DNA of 64,000 nucleotides from Plectrocnemia conspersa (GCA_009617715.1 VTFK01000014.1:1364001-1428000); one strand, 5' to 3'; shown: positions 1 to 12,247, counted from the stretch's first letter. Translations and numbers: made by a program. The notes: generated by a model from the letters alone, not told the origin.

Positions 1-111
1 TTAAAAAATTAGATTAGAGTAGAGTACTCAAAAAATAATTAATTGCGATAAAAAGTTTTGCAAAAATAATATATTGTTATTTATAAATTTAATTGGAACA
101 CAGAAAATTTA

Positions 112-352
112 TTTTATTTTAAATGGCAAAATCGGTTCAAGGTCCATTTTCCAATGAATGTGTAATAAAGCCAGACTCAATCTTTTTACACTCATTCGAT
201 TTCTTAGCCAGCTTTTCAAGCGTCGTAACGCGGAAAAACTTCTTTCTACGGAAGCGACATTGATTGGCAAACCTAATAAAATTTGTAATAAAATTTCACA
301 ATTCAGATAAAAATCTCTATCACGTGTCTTATAAATATCTATTAATTTATTT
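112..352 (-). pseudogene. hAT-family transposase C-terminal (dimerisation) fragment
   Basis: Reading the minus strand gives one uninterrupted frame of about 80 residues with no start methionine. It contains LPINVASVERSFSALRRLK followed by SWLRNRMSVKRLSLALLHIH. This is the C-terminal dimerisation motif of hAT transposases (ZMYM1/ZBED-like: P-x-S-x-A-x-x-E-R-x-F-S-x-L-x-x-x-K, then L-R-x-x-M-x-x-x-R-L). A full hAT transposase is roughly 500-700 residues, so only the last part is present. A stop lies just upstream near 350, and an in-frame stop ends the piece near 110. No BED finger, catalytic region or terminal repeats are seen. It is most likely a truncated relic; an exon of a domesticated hAT gene is possible because the frame is clean. 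The family call is firm, the functional state unknown. Confidence 0.8.
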
Positions 353-529
353 TAATTCTTATTTATAATAAAAAAAATTTGAAAACCTTTTTTTCACAGA
401 CATAAAAAAAAACAATCAATCCAAATAGAAATGACTTATATTTTACTCAAAATTTGTATAATAATAATTTAAAATCATTTTCATTGTTAGTTATATTTTT
501 TGGTAATGATATGTGCAACATACAAGCAT

Positions 530-2140
530 TTATTATATTTATTTATTTATTAAAATTATAACCATATAAACCCAATGCGTCACGATAGTCAAAAGTACTA
601 ATACATCATAATACATACAAATATAAACAAGACAAAACAACAGACACAAATCACCTCAACAGGTGTGCATTGTCCCATACGAACTGAACCAAAACTCCAT
701 ATGTGCAAGAGAAAACGTCAATATTACTATGGACAGAATTGAGCAGATAAATAGCCTTGGCCAGAGAAGAATTGGCAAGTGCTCCAGTTCTAGACTTAAC
801 AGGCAAGAATAGTGGACGCGACCGAGAACTATAACCACCTTCAGGAGCCCACATTTGAAGCTGCTCGAGCACTGAAGGATTGTCTACGATGCCCTTGAGC
901 AATTTCCAGAAGTGTTTAATTACATAAACACTTCTGCGAGTCGACAAAGAAACGTATCCAAGGGCTCCCAAAATAAAAGCACTGGGAAACAAGAACGGAT
1001 AATACCCGTATTCCTTCAAGTATAAATATCGAAGAAATTTACGTTGTTTTTTTTCCAGCTTCAATTCATTACATTGATTCATTACGCCTGGGATCCAAAT
1101 GATGGAGCTAGTTTCTAGTATGCTGCGGACTAGAGTATCATAAAGAGTGCGCAATACTAAAGTATTCCTGAAGTAACGCGCATTTCTCAAGATAAAACCG
1201 AGCATTTTAAGGATTTGCTATGAGTCTCTGCAATGTGCTGGCTAAATTTCCAACGTTCTTCGAAAGTCACTCCTAAATCCTTAGTTGAAGAAAACCTTTC
1301 CAGAAAATATCCACCTAGATGGTATGAATATTTTGCCGGCGTTAATGACCTTGAAAATGAAATTGTGTGACATTTCTTTACACTGAAAGGCAATTGGTTA
1401 TAGCAAGCCCATTTCCATATAGAGTTGAGATCCTCCTGTAGGTCGAGGGAATCAGAAATCGAATGCATTTTCTAGTAAATTTTCAAGTCATCTGCATATA
1501 ATAAAAAATCTGAATGCTCTATTGCTGTTTCTATGTCATTAATGAACAATAAAAACAACAATGGACCCAAATTGGATCCTTGAGGTACTCCAGTAGGGGT
1601 CTTATATCGTTCTGAAAAGGAGTTATTATACTTGACGAATTGATATCTATTGGTCAAGTAATTTGAGAATAGATTTATGAGATCTTCAGAAAACCCGAAA
1701 TTAGATAACTTTTTTTACAAGTAAAGCATGGTTAACTTTATCAAATGCTTTTTTCAAAAATCTGTGAATACGACGTCCACTTGTACACCAGAGTCCAATG
1801 ATTTTGAAAATGATTAGATTAGATTAGTGACAGTGGATCGAGATTCACGGAAACCATATTGTTGGTCGAGAAGCATACACCTGCAATGATTAAAAATGTA
1901 TTTATGCAAAACAATTTCAAATAATTTTGCAGGTGATGAGATCAAAGCTATTGGTCTGTAATTGTCAATCTGAGATTTGGGACCCTTTTTATGAATCGGA
2001 GTGACTTTTGAACATTTCCACAATTCTGGAAAACAAGAGGATCTCAAAATTAAATTAAATATAAATTTTAGAGGCTGTAAAATACCAGACTTCATTAAAA
2101 CGCGATTTTATATCTGCGTTTATCTCATCTAGCATCAGAA
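530..2140 (-). mobile_element. Non-LTR retrotransposon (jockey/CR1 group), 5'-truncated copy 1
   Basis: Minus-strand reading recovers most of an RT domain in pieces. Fingers (about 2095-1814): VTPIHKKGPKSQIDNYRPIA. Palm (1657-1472): TPTGVPQGSNLGPLLFLLFI and LLYADDLKIY, the YADD catalytic motif. Thumb and C-terminus (1468-651): KDLGVTFEERWKFSQHI and RTLYDTLVRSILETSS. The element continues through a 3' UTR to an AAATA/TAAA-rich tail at about 534-551. Against copy 2 (30.1-31.3 kb) it is nearly identical, but carries a TAG in place of a Lys codon just after YADD (about 1472), a lost T near 1206 that breaks the frame, and extra bases near 1715-1755. ORF1 and the endonuclease are absent. It is inactive. 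The clade call is hedged: the RT fits the jockey/CR1-type group of insects and the short-repeat tail is unlike the poly-A of the 20.3-21.1 kb element. Confidence 0.88.
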
Positions 2141-2529
2141 TATTTTTGTAAATAAATCAAAGGCCAGAGAGAAAACTAATATCAAAAAAAGACTTTTTTT
2201 TAGTGATATTACATTTTTTACTTTAATTTTCACGCTCGGATTTTTTGGGTAATTTAATTTAAATTACAATTTATTGTAATATATATTTATACTAGTAAAA
2301 ATATATTTAATCGTATATGAGCTATTGAAATCTTATACATGTACAAAAAAATATACTAATAGGGCGTTCTTGTATGGCACGCGTATTAGATTAACATTAG
2401 CTTCAAGCCGCAAACTTTTTATAAAAAAAATTAGCCCGATAAAAAATAAGTTAATCAGTCAACTCAGCAGTTAAAACAGTACTATATATAAATACAAAAT
2501 GTTTTATATTAAGTCAGTGTTGAAAATTC
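2141..2529. other. AT-rich intergenic, nothing recognised
   Basis: A low-complexity A/T stretch with short homopolymers. I see no coding signal, repeat relation or structured motif. Confidence 0.5.
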
Positions 2530-2890
2530 TCCCGAAAATCGAATAATTTCAAGATTTTCTCCCAGCTTCGGACTTATCGACCATCAATCACTTTATCAAC
2601 GCTCTTCTTTTGCGGGCATTTCTCTTTCGCCTCCTCGTTGATCCGGAAGTCCATAAATCATAAAGAACTTAACCGCGAATCCCGAAGATTAGTATCAGAG
2701 GCAAACGTAGGCTTCGGCGCCGTTTTGCGGTCGAGGGGAGTTGGCGGAAGCGGAAGCGAGATGGCTTTGTTAAAGGCATTCTCCTCTGCGGTTTAGGTCC
2801 CTAATTATGCCAGAGGACCTCGGTCTTCGAACTCGTAATTGTCCTGACGTGTTTCGAGTCGGTCCTCTAAATTATTGAGGATATTAAAAT
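2530..2890. promoter_or_regulatory. GC-enriched complex island, candidate conserved non-coding element
   Basis: This stretch stands out from the flanks by balanced composition and lack of homopolymer runs. It contains ATAAATCATAAA at about 2655 (a posterior-Hox/caudal-like core) and a GC-rich run around 2700-2760. No frame is open across it and no transposon similarity is apparent, so an enhancer-like conserved element is the best guess. Untested: needs alignment to related species. Confidence 0.3.
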
Positions 2891-3834
2891 CGGCTTAATC
2901 ATTTTGAAAGTTTTCGACTACCAACGAATGGATTGAGGCAATGGTGTGAGACTAAATCTTGTTTTGTTCTTGGTCTCAAAGTATAAGGATTGAAAGAGAC
3001 TAATATATTGATTTAATAAGAACTGAGAAGAAGGAGAGCAATTACTTAGAAAGACTTATGGTTACAGAGTATTCAAGGAACAAGACGATGAATAAAATTT
3101 TTACTGAGATGAATAAGAGTAAAATTATATTGAAAAAATTCAGATAAGCTGTGATTCTGAGCCAAAAATTAAAACATAACCAAATATGAGTTAGTTATAA
3201 AAAATATGATTTTGCAACAAATCATTAGCCAATTCCAATGTAAGAAAATTATATTTTTTTAATAAACATAAATCACATATTATTTTACATTAAAATTTAC
3301 ATAAAAAATAGTTTTCTTAAAAAATAAATTTTTCACTATACTTGTTTTTTTTTATACATATGATAGTATGACATGAAATATAGTTTTTAAGCCTTCATCA
3401 AAACCAAGCCTATTTCATGAATGTTGAGCTTTCTGAAAAACTATAGAAAGAGATCGCTAAGTTGAAATTTATATTTAGTTTAAAATTTGTAAAAGTACGT
3501 TTTGAATGTATGACTCAAAAACACACACAAAAATCTTTTTTAAACCATGCTTTTAAATCTAGCTTGTAAATACAAATTTAATTATTTACATAACGCGAGA
3601 ACAATGTGTTCGTTAATAAAAAGCTTAGAATCCTCTCAAATTATTTTTTTCGCTCTTAAAAATAAATATTGAATTGATTGCCTAATAAAATGGAACGTAA
3701 AAAGTATTTTTTTCAATAGCCACACGTCCAAGTTTATGATCATATTATTTAGTCCCAAAAAATAACAATGGCACATCATTTTATACCTTTTTAAGCCCAA
3801 CGATAATTTGCAAGTCTTGTTTTTTTATGCATAA
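2891..3834. other. AT-rich intergenic, nothing recognised
   Basis: A/T-dominated sequence with no coding run, repeat partner or notable hairpin seen. Confidence 0.5.
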
Positions 3835-4350
3835 TTTATTGCAACCGCGTTCGTTCGCAAAAAATTGCAAACCGCACATACACGTTCATCGATGTTAGTC
3901 ATTATTTATCCCGCAGCTTAAAATTGGTCGTCCAGGAGGCGTGGGCTTTTTTACACCGGCCTCAGGTCATTTGTGCATATTTTTTGTTGAGCCCCAGATC
4001 ACGGGTCAAGTGCTCTTTTGACCAGTTTCACTCTTATTTTGTGTGCAAGGTTATCTCCGATTATATTTGCACCTTTTTTCGATCCAGTATATTTTTTTTT
4101 TTTTTAATATGGTAAAAACACGGTATACGATGTGTAGGCACTCTCTATTCTTATTCATCATACCTTTTCAGGTCGCCTTTTGTGAGCGGAATATGTGCAT
4201 TTTGCAAAAAAAAAAAAAAAAACAGGCGCATACAAGAGATCCTATCCAGAGCAACGTCTTTTCATCCGCGGATTTTTAAAAAGCGCCAAAGAACGCGCTC
4301 GGAAAAATGGCGCAATGAATTATTTCCATGTTTTCAGCGTTGTTAGATAC
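3835..4350. promoter_or_regulatory. Complex island with octamer-like and homeodomain motifs
   Basis: Intermediate-GC sequence beginning with TATGCATAATTTATTGC (3826-3842, POU/homeodomain-like cores) and containing a CTCAGGTCATTTG nuclear-receptor-like half site near 3961. It is interrupted by a T run (4088-4105) and an 18-nt A run (about 4205-4222). Two short overlapping open frames lack codon structure or family similarity. Possibly regulatory; otherwise unexplained. Confidence 0.25.
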
Positions 4351-4814
4351 AAATGTTTCATGTGAAGATAATTTAAAAATACTCTGACCTATTTTGATTT
4401 ACAAACAAAGCCAACTAGAATATCGTATATTATTTAATATCGATATAATTACGCTAAGAAAATTGTTGTCGCAAGTAAAACATTTTAGAAATGTATAATT
4501 GTGTCAACTCTGGGAAAGGTGCATATTTTTCGTCGTCCTAACTAGTGCATAATGGCGAGCCTCCAACTCAACACGTGCGCGCGACCCTTTTTTGGTTCTA
4601 TTCATAAAAAGCAATATCAAGGATATTTAATATACAAATACAGAACTATTTTGCCGTAATTTCACCATTATTTTTAATAAATAATTGTATTCTGCCTGGC
4701 ATTTTTTATTGCTGATCTTAATTATTGTTTCATGATAGCCCATAAATTTTCTCATTATCTTTTTGAATTGTGTAACCTATACATAGAAGATTAATTTAGT
4801 GAAAGATTAAATGT
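4351..4814. other. AT-rich spacer with a short GC patch
   Basis: Mostly A/T. A 40-bp GC-rich patch at about 4550-4592 (CACGTGCGCGCGACCC, an E-box core) is the only distinct piece. No gene seen. Confidence 0.4.
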
Positions 4815-5530
4815 AAAAAGTATAATGGGTTCAGCAGTTTGTTGGAAAAGTTTTTCAAGGGTTGGAATAAAGTCGTTTTATACAACCAATTTATATATTT
4901 TTGCATTCAGGTTGCCCTGGAAAAAATTTACAGAGCTCAATCCATAAGTTATCATGCACCCCATAAATTGAGTGGTTGATGAATCGATTAATGCATTTGG
5001 GATGAAATCTTTAGCTTTTACTACGCCGCACGGTTGCTTATCATCTGCTTCAAACAGATTAAATTTGGACTCGTCGGAGAAAGCCACTCTTCTCCAATCT
5101 TCGCGGTCCAATGGCAATGAGCTTTTGCCCATTCAGTACGTTTTTTTTTCATTTTATCAGTAAATAGTGTTTTTTGCTTGGTTTTCACACTTTAAATCCA
5201 GCTTCAACCAAACGTCTATTTGCTGTTCGTCTTGTAATATTCGAGTTTAAAGTAGATTGCATTTCTGTTTATATTTCAGCAGCAGTTTTAAATCGATATT
5301 TTTTTATTATATCCTTTATTCTGCGGTCTTCTCGAGAATATATCATACGTTTCCAACCACCCCCATGCACCCTTTCTAGAATTCATATTTTGCGATATTT
5401 TTTAATAAATTTTGAAATAGCGGGACCACTAAACTCCACTCTTTGCGCTATCTATAGAATTGAAACTTTTTTTTTTAAATATGCTATTATTTTAGATTTT
5501 ACTGTCATCTCTCAATGATTTTGGGTTTGT
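4815..5530 (-). pseudogene. Tc1/mariner-type transposase relic
   Basis: The minus strand gives a decayed Tc1 transposase. N-terminal helix-turn-helix (about 5515-5380): SGPAISKFIKKYRK. Second DNA-binding helix region (5330-5180): REDRRIKDIIKKY, KTAAEI, then ITRRTANRRLVEAGFK. Catalytic domain (5132-4878): EDWRRVAFSDESKFNLF, whose D is the first residue of the DDE triad, then VNFFQGNLNAKIYKLVV. Similarity fades after about 4815, before the second Asp and the final Glu, so the active site is incomplete. Internal stops (near 5270 and 5375) and frame shifts confirm a dead copy. Family proteins are about 340 residues; roughly 230 are traceable. Terminal inverted repeats were not found. An old insertion with no sign of function. 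Confidence 0.85.
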
Positions 5531-6179
5531 CTTTACATAACCGAGGCTAATGTGCATGTGAGAAGGCTTTACAAGTTAAAAGATATTGTAAATTATTACC
5601 ACAGATGCAATTGACCATTAAAAAATATATTTGAACAAGTTTTGAGGAAAGAATATATTTTAATAATAGAATTCATGAAAAATTGTCTACGAAACTTTCA
5701 ATTGGCCATATCTGTACTTAGTTATGGAATATAAATCAATTTATAACATACTATTTATGGTAATTTAAAATATTTTAATATTAATAATTGTTTCTCATTA
5801 TAGATAAATACTCTATTTTATATTAAAATATAAATATTGTTAAAATAAAAATTAAAATATTTTTAATAGCATTTGATTATATATTTTATTTATTTATTTT
5901 TTTTATAGAAAAAGCGTTATGGTATAATATTAAAAATTATAGCATTAATGCCACCAGCATATTTTTTCTACATATTCACACAAATATGTCATGTAATTAA
6001 GCTTTTAAAAGGTTGAAAAAGCTCTGTGTTAAATTATTTATAGAGGAATGAAGGAATTTTACGACGCAATATCCTGTTCCATAAAATGCTTAACAAAAAT
6101 ATTACATAAATCTTATATCAAAAAAATAATAAATTAATTAACTCGATAATATATTTCTATGTAATAAATTAACAAGAAA
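5531..6179. other. Very AT-rich intergenic
   Basis: Long A/T runs, no recognisable content. Confidence 0.5.
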
Positions 6180-6790
6180 AGCTGGCGGCGTTATCGAATT
6201 TTCCGTCGTGGAAATTAATATTAGTTTTTCTTTGGGGGACGAAAAGCTTCTAACGAAAAAAGGCTTCTTCTTCGACTATATATCAAATGGTGATCGTAAA
6301 TTTGTGTTTCACTGTAAGAAAAGCTAGAGAAGAGAATAAAAAAATTGAGAAGACCCATTAGCGTCGGAGACTTTGGGAAGAATTAAGCGAATGAAGGATT
6401 GGCGATTTTTGATCACATTAACTAGTGAAGGTCAACGATCTTGTATGTGAGTTGTCTTTACGAAATGAAAGTCTTTTTTTTGTGTCATAAATCAATTAAT
6501 TAATATCAAGTATGTGATGTAAAAAAGATCCGGTCTCGCAGTACAAACAAGCCTTTACCCTTTTTGGCGTTTTTCTCGTTATTGAATCAAACAACTCTTT
6601 CCTTCTTAGTGCGATAATCTTGTTATCTATCATCGTCTCGTTATTTATAACGAGAAACTAAAGCTTTGCGCCGTTATTACGCCGTTACGTAATGGCAGCA
6701 CAATCTTCCCGAATGTCGGAAAAGAAGAACCCACATCACAATAATTAAGAAGGAGAGAACCACAACCGCATAATCGATGCGATTATAAAA
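6180..6790. promoter_or_regulatory. Two small complex islands (6180-6310, 6540-6790)
   Basis: Balanced-composition patches separated by A/T sequence. The second contains CGCCGTTACGTAATGGC (about 6681-6697; TTACGTAA is a PAR/C/EBP-type bZIP site) and repeated CTCGTT/AACGAG cores near 6568-6655. No open frame of note. Candidate regulatory sequence only. Confidence 0.25.
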
Positions 6791-7299
6791 CCTTTCGAAC
6801 TCTGCGGTTCGCAAATAACATTTTTTTTAAATAACGATCTCTTTTGCACGACAAAATTGCACATATTTATGTAATACGTGATTATGTACGTAAAACGAAA
6901 TATTTTACTACGGAATCTTTTATATTTGTCAGTAAACTAAATAAGTTCTATTAAAAACATAAACGCCAATACGAGTTTTAAGATTTATGGTTTAGTGTCC
7001 ATTGCAAAAAAATATCAGAATATAAGAATGAGTAGTATTTTTTAACCTAATATACAGCTATTTAAAAAATATTTGAGGTATCGCCGTACATGTACGGTCG
7101 TCAATATCTCCCTTATTTGAGGTACCCCTGATAGTTATATATTTACAATTATTTAAATAAAAAAAAATTGTGATATACAACTTTTTGTGAAAGCGCTGGG
7201 ATACAAGAAAAAATAATAAATAATAAAAAAAAAACATTTTCTGAATATTTTTGATTAAGGATTTCAAGGATTTGAAATTTTAGATCCCAAATTAAAAAT
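6791..7299. other. AT-rich intergenic
   Basis: No supported gene. A minus-strand 69-residue open frame at 7058-7267 is low-complexity (Phe/Lys/Ile-rich) and looks like chance in A/T sequence. Confidence 0.5.
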
Positions 7300-7625
7300 T
7301 CTGCAAATTAAAATAAAAGTGTAATATAAGACATGGATAACTAACGCATTTCTCATAACAAAGCCGATCATCTTAGAAAAAATCGTAGATGTCGCTTACG
7401 TGTAGAGAGAATCAGAAGTGATCCAAGATCTTTAATGGAAGTTTTTTTAACCAGAACGTTCTTATAAAATCATATGATTTGAATGAGATTGGAGAAATTA
7501 CATAATATGACACCAAAAGGAAGATTATTTACAATTGCTTATCTCAAAAGAGAATCTAAACCACTGCAACAGATCTGCATCTAAACAATTTTAAATCATC
7601 TGCTCACAAAATAAAACTTGAATTC
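7300..7625 (-). pseudogene. Degraded non-LTR retrotransposon RT fragment
   Basis: Minus-strand frames show, in correct order, ADDLKLFR (about 7595-7575, the YADD motif with its Tyr codon lost), NNLPFGV (about 7530), SIKDLG (about 7440-7425) and SKMIGFVMRNA (about 7375-7345). The spacing matches the palm-thumb-C-terminal part of the element type at 530-2140. The pieces sit in different frames with stops between. It is too diverged to be a copy of the same subfamily: an old relic of the same clade. No ends or tail found. Confidence 0.65.
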
Positions 7626-8014
7626 GTAAACGATGATATGCATATGTTAAAAAACCAGTGTGGTAGTTTGTTACTGATTTATACTTACACAAAGAAAAAA
7701 TGTAAACGTTCACACATAACAATTTGTTAATTTCATTCACACATATTTTTTCACTCAACATTTAACCGTTACATATTCTCACGTATCCGTAAAAAACGAA
7801 TAAAATAAACAGTTAATACAATTGTAATATTGGTCTAGCGTCAACTAAAGAGGATTTCTCACAATAAAATGTTAATTTAACCCATTTGCTACCGCAGCAT
7901 ATAAACATATTCGATTTATAAAATTGAAGCCTAATATTTTTTCACAAACTCAAAGTTTGCGTGACTCAAATCGAATCTAATCTAGAAAATAGACAGGTGA
8001 ACAACGAGTATGTA
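7626..8014. other. AT-rich spacer; solo piggyBac-like end possible at 7878
   Basis: At about 7877-7898 the sequence reads TTAACCCATTTGCTACCGCA, resembling the TTAACCC-type end seen at 33889 and 15911. No matching opposite end was found nearby, so this may be a solo end or chance. Nothing else recognised. Confidence 0.2.
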
Positions 8015-8105
8015 GCACCCATCGCGATAAGATAACCTGTTGAGCACCTATCGCTTGTCTGGCGGTTGTGGTTTTAACCCTGGCCGATATAAAACATGTG
8101 AGATA
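8015..8105. promoter_or_regulatory. GATA + Runt motif cluster (candidate enhancer)
   Basis: A compact 90-bp complex patch contains GATAAGATAA (8026-8035, two overlapping GATA-factor cores), CACCTATCGC (8045-8054, a reverse GATA core) and TGTGGTTT (8067-8074, the Runt/RUNX consensus). Flanks are A/T filler. The combination is a classical enhancer-like arrangement, but binding and conservation are inferred only. Confidence 0.35.
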
Positions 8106-9159
8106 ACATTTTATTTATTTTTCTGCTTTTACTACAATTAGATTGAATAAATAAATACAATATTAAACTTATATGTTTCGTTATCGTCGTTTAGAAGTGT
8201 TATTACGCAATATTACGATAATTAAATAAACGTCAAAAACATGAGCTTAAATCATTAATTATTAATTTCATAGTTGAACGACCTAATCTCATGAGATGTT
8301 CAATCAATTTTTTCAACCGCTCAAAAAATATAAATAACGTCAAGTCATGCATGTCTAAATTCGAATTGGAATTAGTATGCAATTAATAATCAGGGCTCGT
8401 AATCGAGGATCCTTTTTAAAAAAAAAATAAATAAAAAAAAGCTGAGAATATCTCTGAATGTATTCATGTATGATTGTGTTTTTAATCTACATATTTGTCG
8501 ACTCTCACGGTTGAATCAAGTCGAGTGATGATGCAAAAAACGAGCAATTAAATTTGCCATTTAACCGCATACGCAAACGATATTGGAAATGACCAGGGCC
8601 AGTGATAAAAAACACGTGGGATGTGCTTAAATATATTTTATATGTATCTGTATCAACTGAAAATTATATTTGAGAAAAGCTAGTAGCACATTTATATATT
8701 ATTTAATGTTATATTATATTCAAAAATATTCTATAAAATAAAATGATTTTTTTTCAGAGGCATGATATTTTTTTAATTTTCATTTCATTGAGACATGATA
8801 CTAGTTAATATATTATATAAATACTATAAAAGTTACTTAACAAAATTAATTAACTAGACAAATAGATAAAAAAATAGTAAATTAAAATATATTTAAGAAT
8901 AGTTTTTTTTACAATCCTGATTTAAGATTGACTAAGTCACGTATTTTATTGTTAAAATACACCAAATAACATCTTCATGTTTCCAGAGCCTATCTGTACA
9001 TTTTTAAAATGCATACAACACAGAATATTATACAGGATTCGGTAAAAGTCACGCGCTTTGATTTCCGCCCATTGTTACTATACTATCTACCACAAAAGTA
9101 TTTTTAATTTTTCTCAGTATAAACATAAAAAAAAATTTCAACAAAATACGTGCCGCCTG
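8106..9159. other. AT-rich intergenic
   Basis: Contains A-tracts and small mixed patches (8380-8420, 8500-8600) but no coding or repeat signal I can support. Confidence 0.5.
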
Positions 9160-9370
9160 TGTGCTGCCAAATGATCAAAAATGATTAATCCACAACCTTT
9201 TGTACGTTTTGCTGGCCAATTACGGCCATTAAACGACGTTACTTTCGACCCGCAGACGAGCTTTGGCTAATTGTGAATATTAACCTTAATGCTAACCAAT
9301 GTAATGGAACAATGTTGGATAATTTGTGGCAGAGTTCGTGCGGGTCTAGGGTCAAACTGAGATCAATGAA
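9160..9370. promoter_or_regulatory. Complex island with homeodomain-like cores
   Basis: Sharp change from A/T filler to balanced sequence. Includes GGCCATTAAACGACG (about 9225-9239), GGCTAATTGTGAATATTAA (about 9262-9280) and TTAATGCTAACCAATG (about 9284-9300), the last with a CCAAT core. No frame stays open. Candidate conserved non-coding element. Confidence 0.3.
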
Positions 9371-9600
9371 AATTTAACTTTTTACCGATTGAGACGTGTT
9401 TAGTAATTAACGTCAACGACTTACGTAAAAACGTATTTTAAAGGTTGAAGGTAAAATTTAACTTTCATGTCATTACTACACACCAGATTCAATAGAAAAA
9501 TATTTTAAATAAAAAAAAAATATATTTTATAAAATTTTCTACTAATATTTTTTTTGGCAAGAATTGTGCCACAAATGTAATATAACATGACATATTTATT

Positions 9601-9715
9601 AAAGCTCTTATCGCTATTCATTAATGACATAAATACGCAGTTGAAAATTCCAGCTTTCTTCTGTATGCCGATGATTTAAAATTGTTGACAAATGTGGTGC
9701 AAACCAGCCTTTAAA
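9601..9715 (+). pseudogene. Short RT relic (FINDI...YADD) of a non-LTR element
   Basis: Two adjacent frames give LFINDINTQLKIPAFF (9614-9661) and SFLLYADDLKLLTNVVQTSL (9652-9711), overlapping around 9652-9660 through a frame shift. Together they match the palm segment F-I-N-D-I ... F-L-L-Y-A-D-D-L-K of the jockey/CR1-type RT seen at 30.6-31.3 kb, with the catalytic YADD intact. Nothing convincing is recognised on either side. A 110-bp remnant of an old insertion, opposite in orientation to the other copies of this type. Confidence 0.75.
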
Positions 9716-10984
9716 AATAAGTATTTACTGTTACTATTTATACCTAACACAATATTTGCTATTTTGCAAAGTGCACTTGTTATAATTTGCCTTGGGAAAA
9801 TTTGGCCGAAAAAAAAAACACTTGCTATTTAATTGGCTATTGATGTTACTCACAATGTGCTCAATCCTTTTAGCAAATGTTTTCGCCGAAAAACTGATTC
9901 AAATAAATATACTTTCCCCGACACGTTTCTTCGGCTTTAATCAATTTACCTTCAGTAAATGACTTTTTTAATAATTAATAAATAAGCTATACGAGAACTG
10001 ATTTTTTTTTGATTTTTAACGTAAAAAATTCATTGTAATGAAAAATTCCGTTTTAAACTTTTGAACTTTTCTGTGAATTGTCGTTATCGTGTCGAGTGCT
10101 TAGTCTGATAATGAATACATTTACAGGCACAAGATCATCGCACAATAAACTTAATGCTTTATCTAATTCTTACAAAATATGATGAATATTCACGGATTAT
10201 AAAATGAGAACGAAATATCAGAAAAAGCGTTACACAAAGCACTGAAGATGCAATCGAATTATTACTACGTAACGTCACAGTGGAATTCAAAGCAATAGGA
10301 ACACCCCATACGGTCATTCAACTCAACTCATCGATTGACTGTTTCGTTTTAGATCATATTTTTAAATTTTGAAGAGTCTGAAAATATACAATTTAATCAG
10401 CGGGGTGATCTAGATTATAACTATGAATTTTAAAGCATTTTTTTATATGAATATATAATATTATTTTAGACTAATTTTATGATAAATAAAATAATACAAA
10501 GCAAAGGTTGTATACTGCTCGTGTTTAGATTTATGTTTAACGCGTCTCGTGTTTCATGTTTACTTATGATATTAAATTACAGTTAAAATTTATGGGAAAG
10601 TTAACGTTCATTAAATGGAGATTCATGTAAACAATATTATGTGTGTAATAAATATTAATTATTAATCACCAATCATGTAAATAAATTGATAATTAATATT
10701 TAATAAGTAAGGCAATCAAATTGCAACCCCAATGTAGCTACAACATATCAAATTATTTGTTTATCTTTAGTTTGTAAATTAAAATAATATACAATTTTTT
10801 AAAATCATATTTATTACCAATATATATTTAATAAGGATTATTAATCCAGAGATTTTTCTGGTTGAGACACTTAATCACGGCTCTCAATCTCCCGATCAAG
10901 CAAACTCGTTAAAATAAATTTGCACATTTAAAAATTGATGTTAAAATCTGTTTCTAAGTGGAGCGATACCTCATTTTTTTTGCA
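9716..10984. other. AT-rich intergenic
   Basis: No gene, repeat partner or hairpin identified. Some mixed sequence at 10070-10330 without recognisable content. Confidence 0.5.
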
Positions 10985-11290
10985 CTAGTGGTGAAAAACG
11001 AATGCCGACTATTTCATAAATTGTCGCTTGTCTACGGCCGACCACAAATGAAGCTATCATAACAACTTATTGCGTTTTCCAGCCTCGTTTGTGCGAAAAC
11101 CGGTCACTACATAATGACCGTCTTCCATTTTCGGTTCGTGACACACTTGGGCGCCGAGAAAATTCTGCTATTCGATAAGCGGCCGCATTTTATACATCCA
11201 TTTAGAGAGAGTGAGAGTGGAATACAAGATTGATTGATCGATTGTTTAGCGATTCTATTCCTTATTATAACTGAGCGTGCGCGGAAAATT
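10985..11290. promoter_or_regulatory. Complex island with Runt-type site
   Basis: Balanced sequence with GACCACAAATG at about 11040-11050 (Runt core on the reverse strand), AAAACCGGTCACT near 11097, GATAAGCGGCCGC near 11175 and a GATTGATTGATCGATTG run at 11231-11247. No open frame. Candidate regulatory element. Confidence 0.3.
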
Positions 11291-12240
11291 GCAAGCAGCT
11301 ATTAAAAATATTTTTTAATAAATAAATATGTTTTAACATAGCTATAACATAAAAATGAAAAATTACGATCTCTATTCAGTAACCGTACATTGTACTTTAC
11401 GAGCAGTGCTTTTAAAAGTTGTGGAAAAAATGTCACGGCTTTTCCAATAATGCGACGCTGCTAATGCATAATTTCGCGAACGTTGAAAAAAACGTGTATG
11501 TATTATACTTAGTGTTTGAAATATATTCAAATAATTCGTTTCGGGATTTGCGCAATGCGGAAGAAAAATTCGCTCTCGAAGATCTCTAAGCACTGAATCA
11601 TGACTAAGACATTTTCGCTTGTGTTTAATTTGTACTTATGCTTTTCTTATTTTATATTATAAAAATACGATACATGCAATGTGATTAAAATATAAATAAA
11701 TTAAAAAAGTGTTTCAAGTCATATTGAAATAAAAGTTTTAGTTCAGCTTAATTAAAACTCAAAAAACGAGTTCATATAACATACTAGGAAAGTATTTGTT
11801 TAATATAGCAGACTAAATATGTAGAAACTGAAGCTAAAGATCAATATCCAGGTATATTGTAGAACTATAAATAGTTAAAGAAAATACTAAAATAAATGTT
11901 CCATTATGATTGTATACATTTTCTTAATTGATTCTAAGATTGTATTATCACAATGATCTAATAAAGTTACAATGGAATTTTATTTTTATATAATAAAATT
12001 ATACATACAAATAATGAATGCTACAGTTAAAATATGCTCTAAGTGTTAATAACATAATTTTAATTTGCCTGATAAACTAAAAACATTTAGCGACATGATT
12101 TTTTTCATAAAATGTTATAGTGCTTAATGATTTTATTTCAATAATGTTTTGTGGGGTATTTTAACTTAAATAACAATTGCTTACAAAACACCCATAAATA
12201 TTTTTTACAGATAGTTCTGCTCCGAATTTATAAGTAAAGT
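11291..12240. other. AT-rich intergenic
   Basis: The 73-residue minus-strand frame at 11372-11593 has no family resemblance I recognise; its region (about 11380-11590) is slightly more complex than its surroundings. Otherwise A/T filler. Confidence 0.4.
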
Positions 12241-12247
12241 GCAACTT

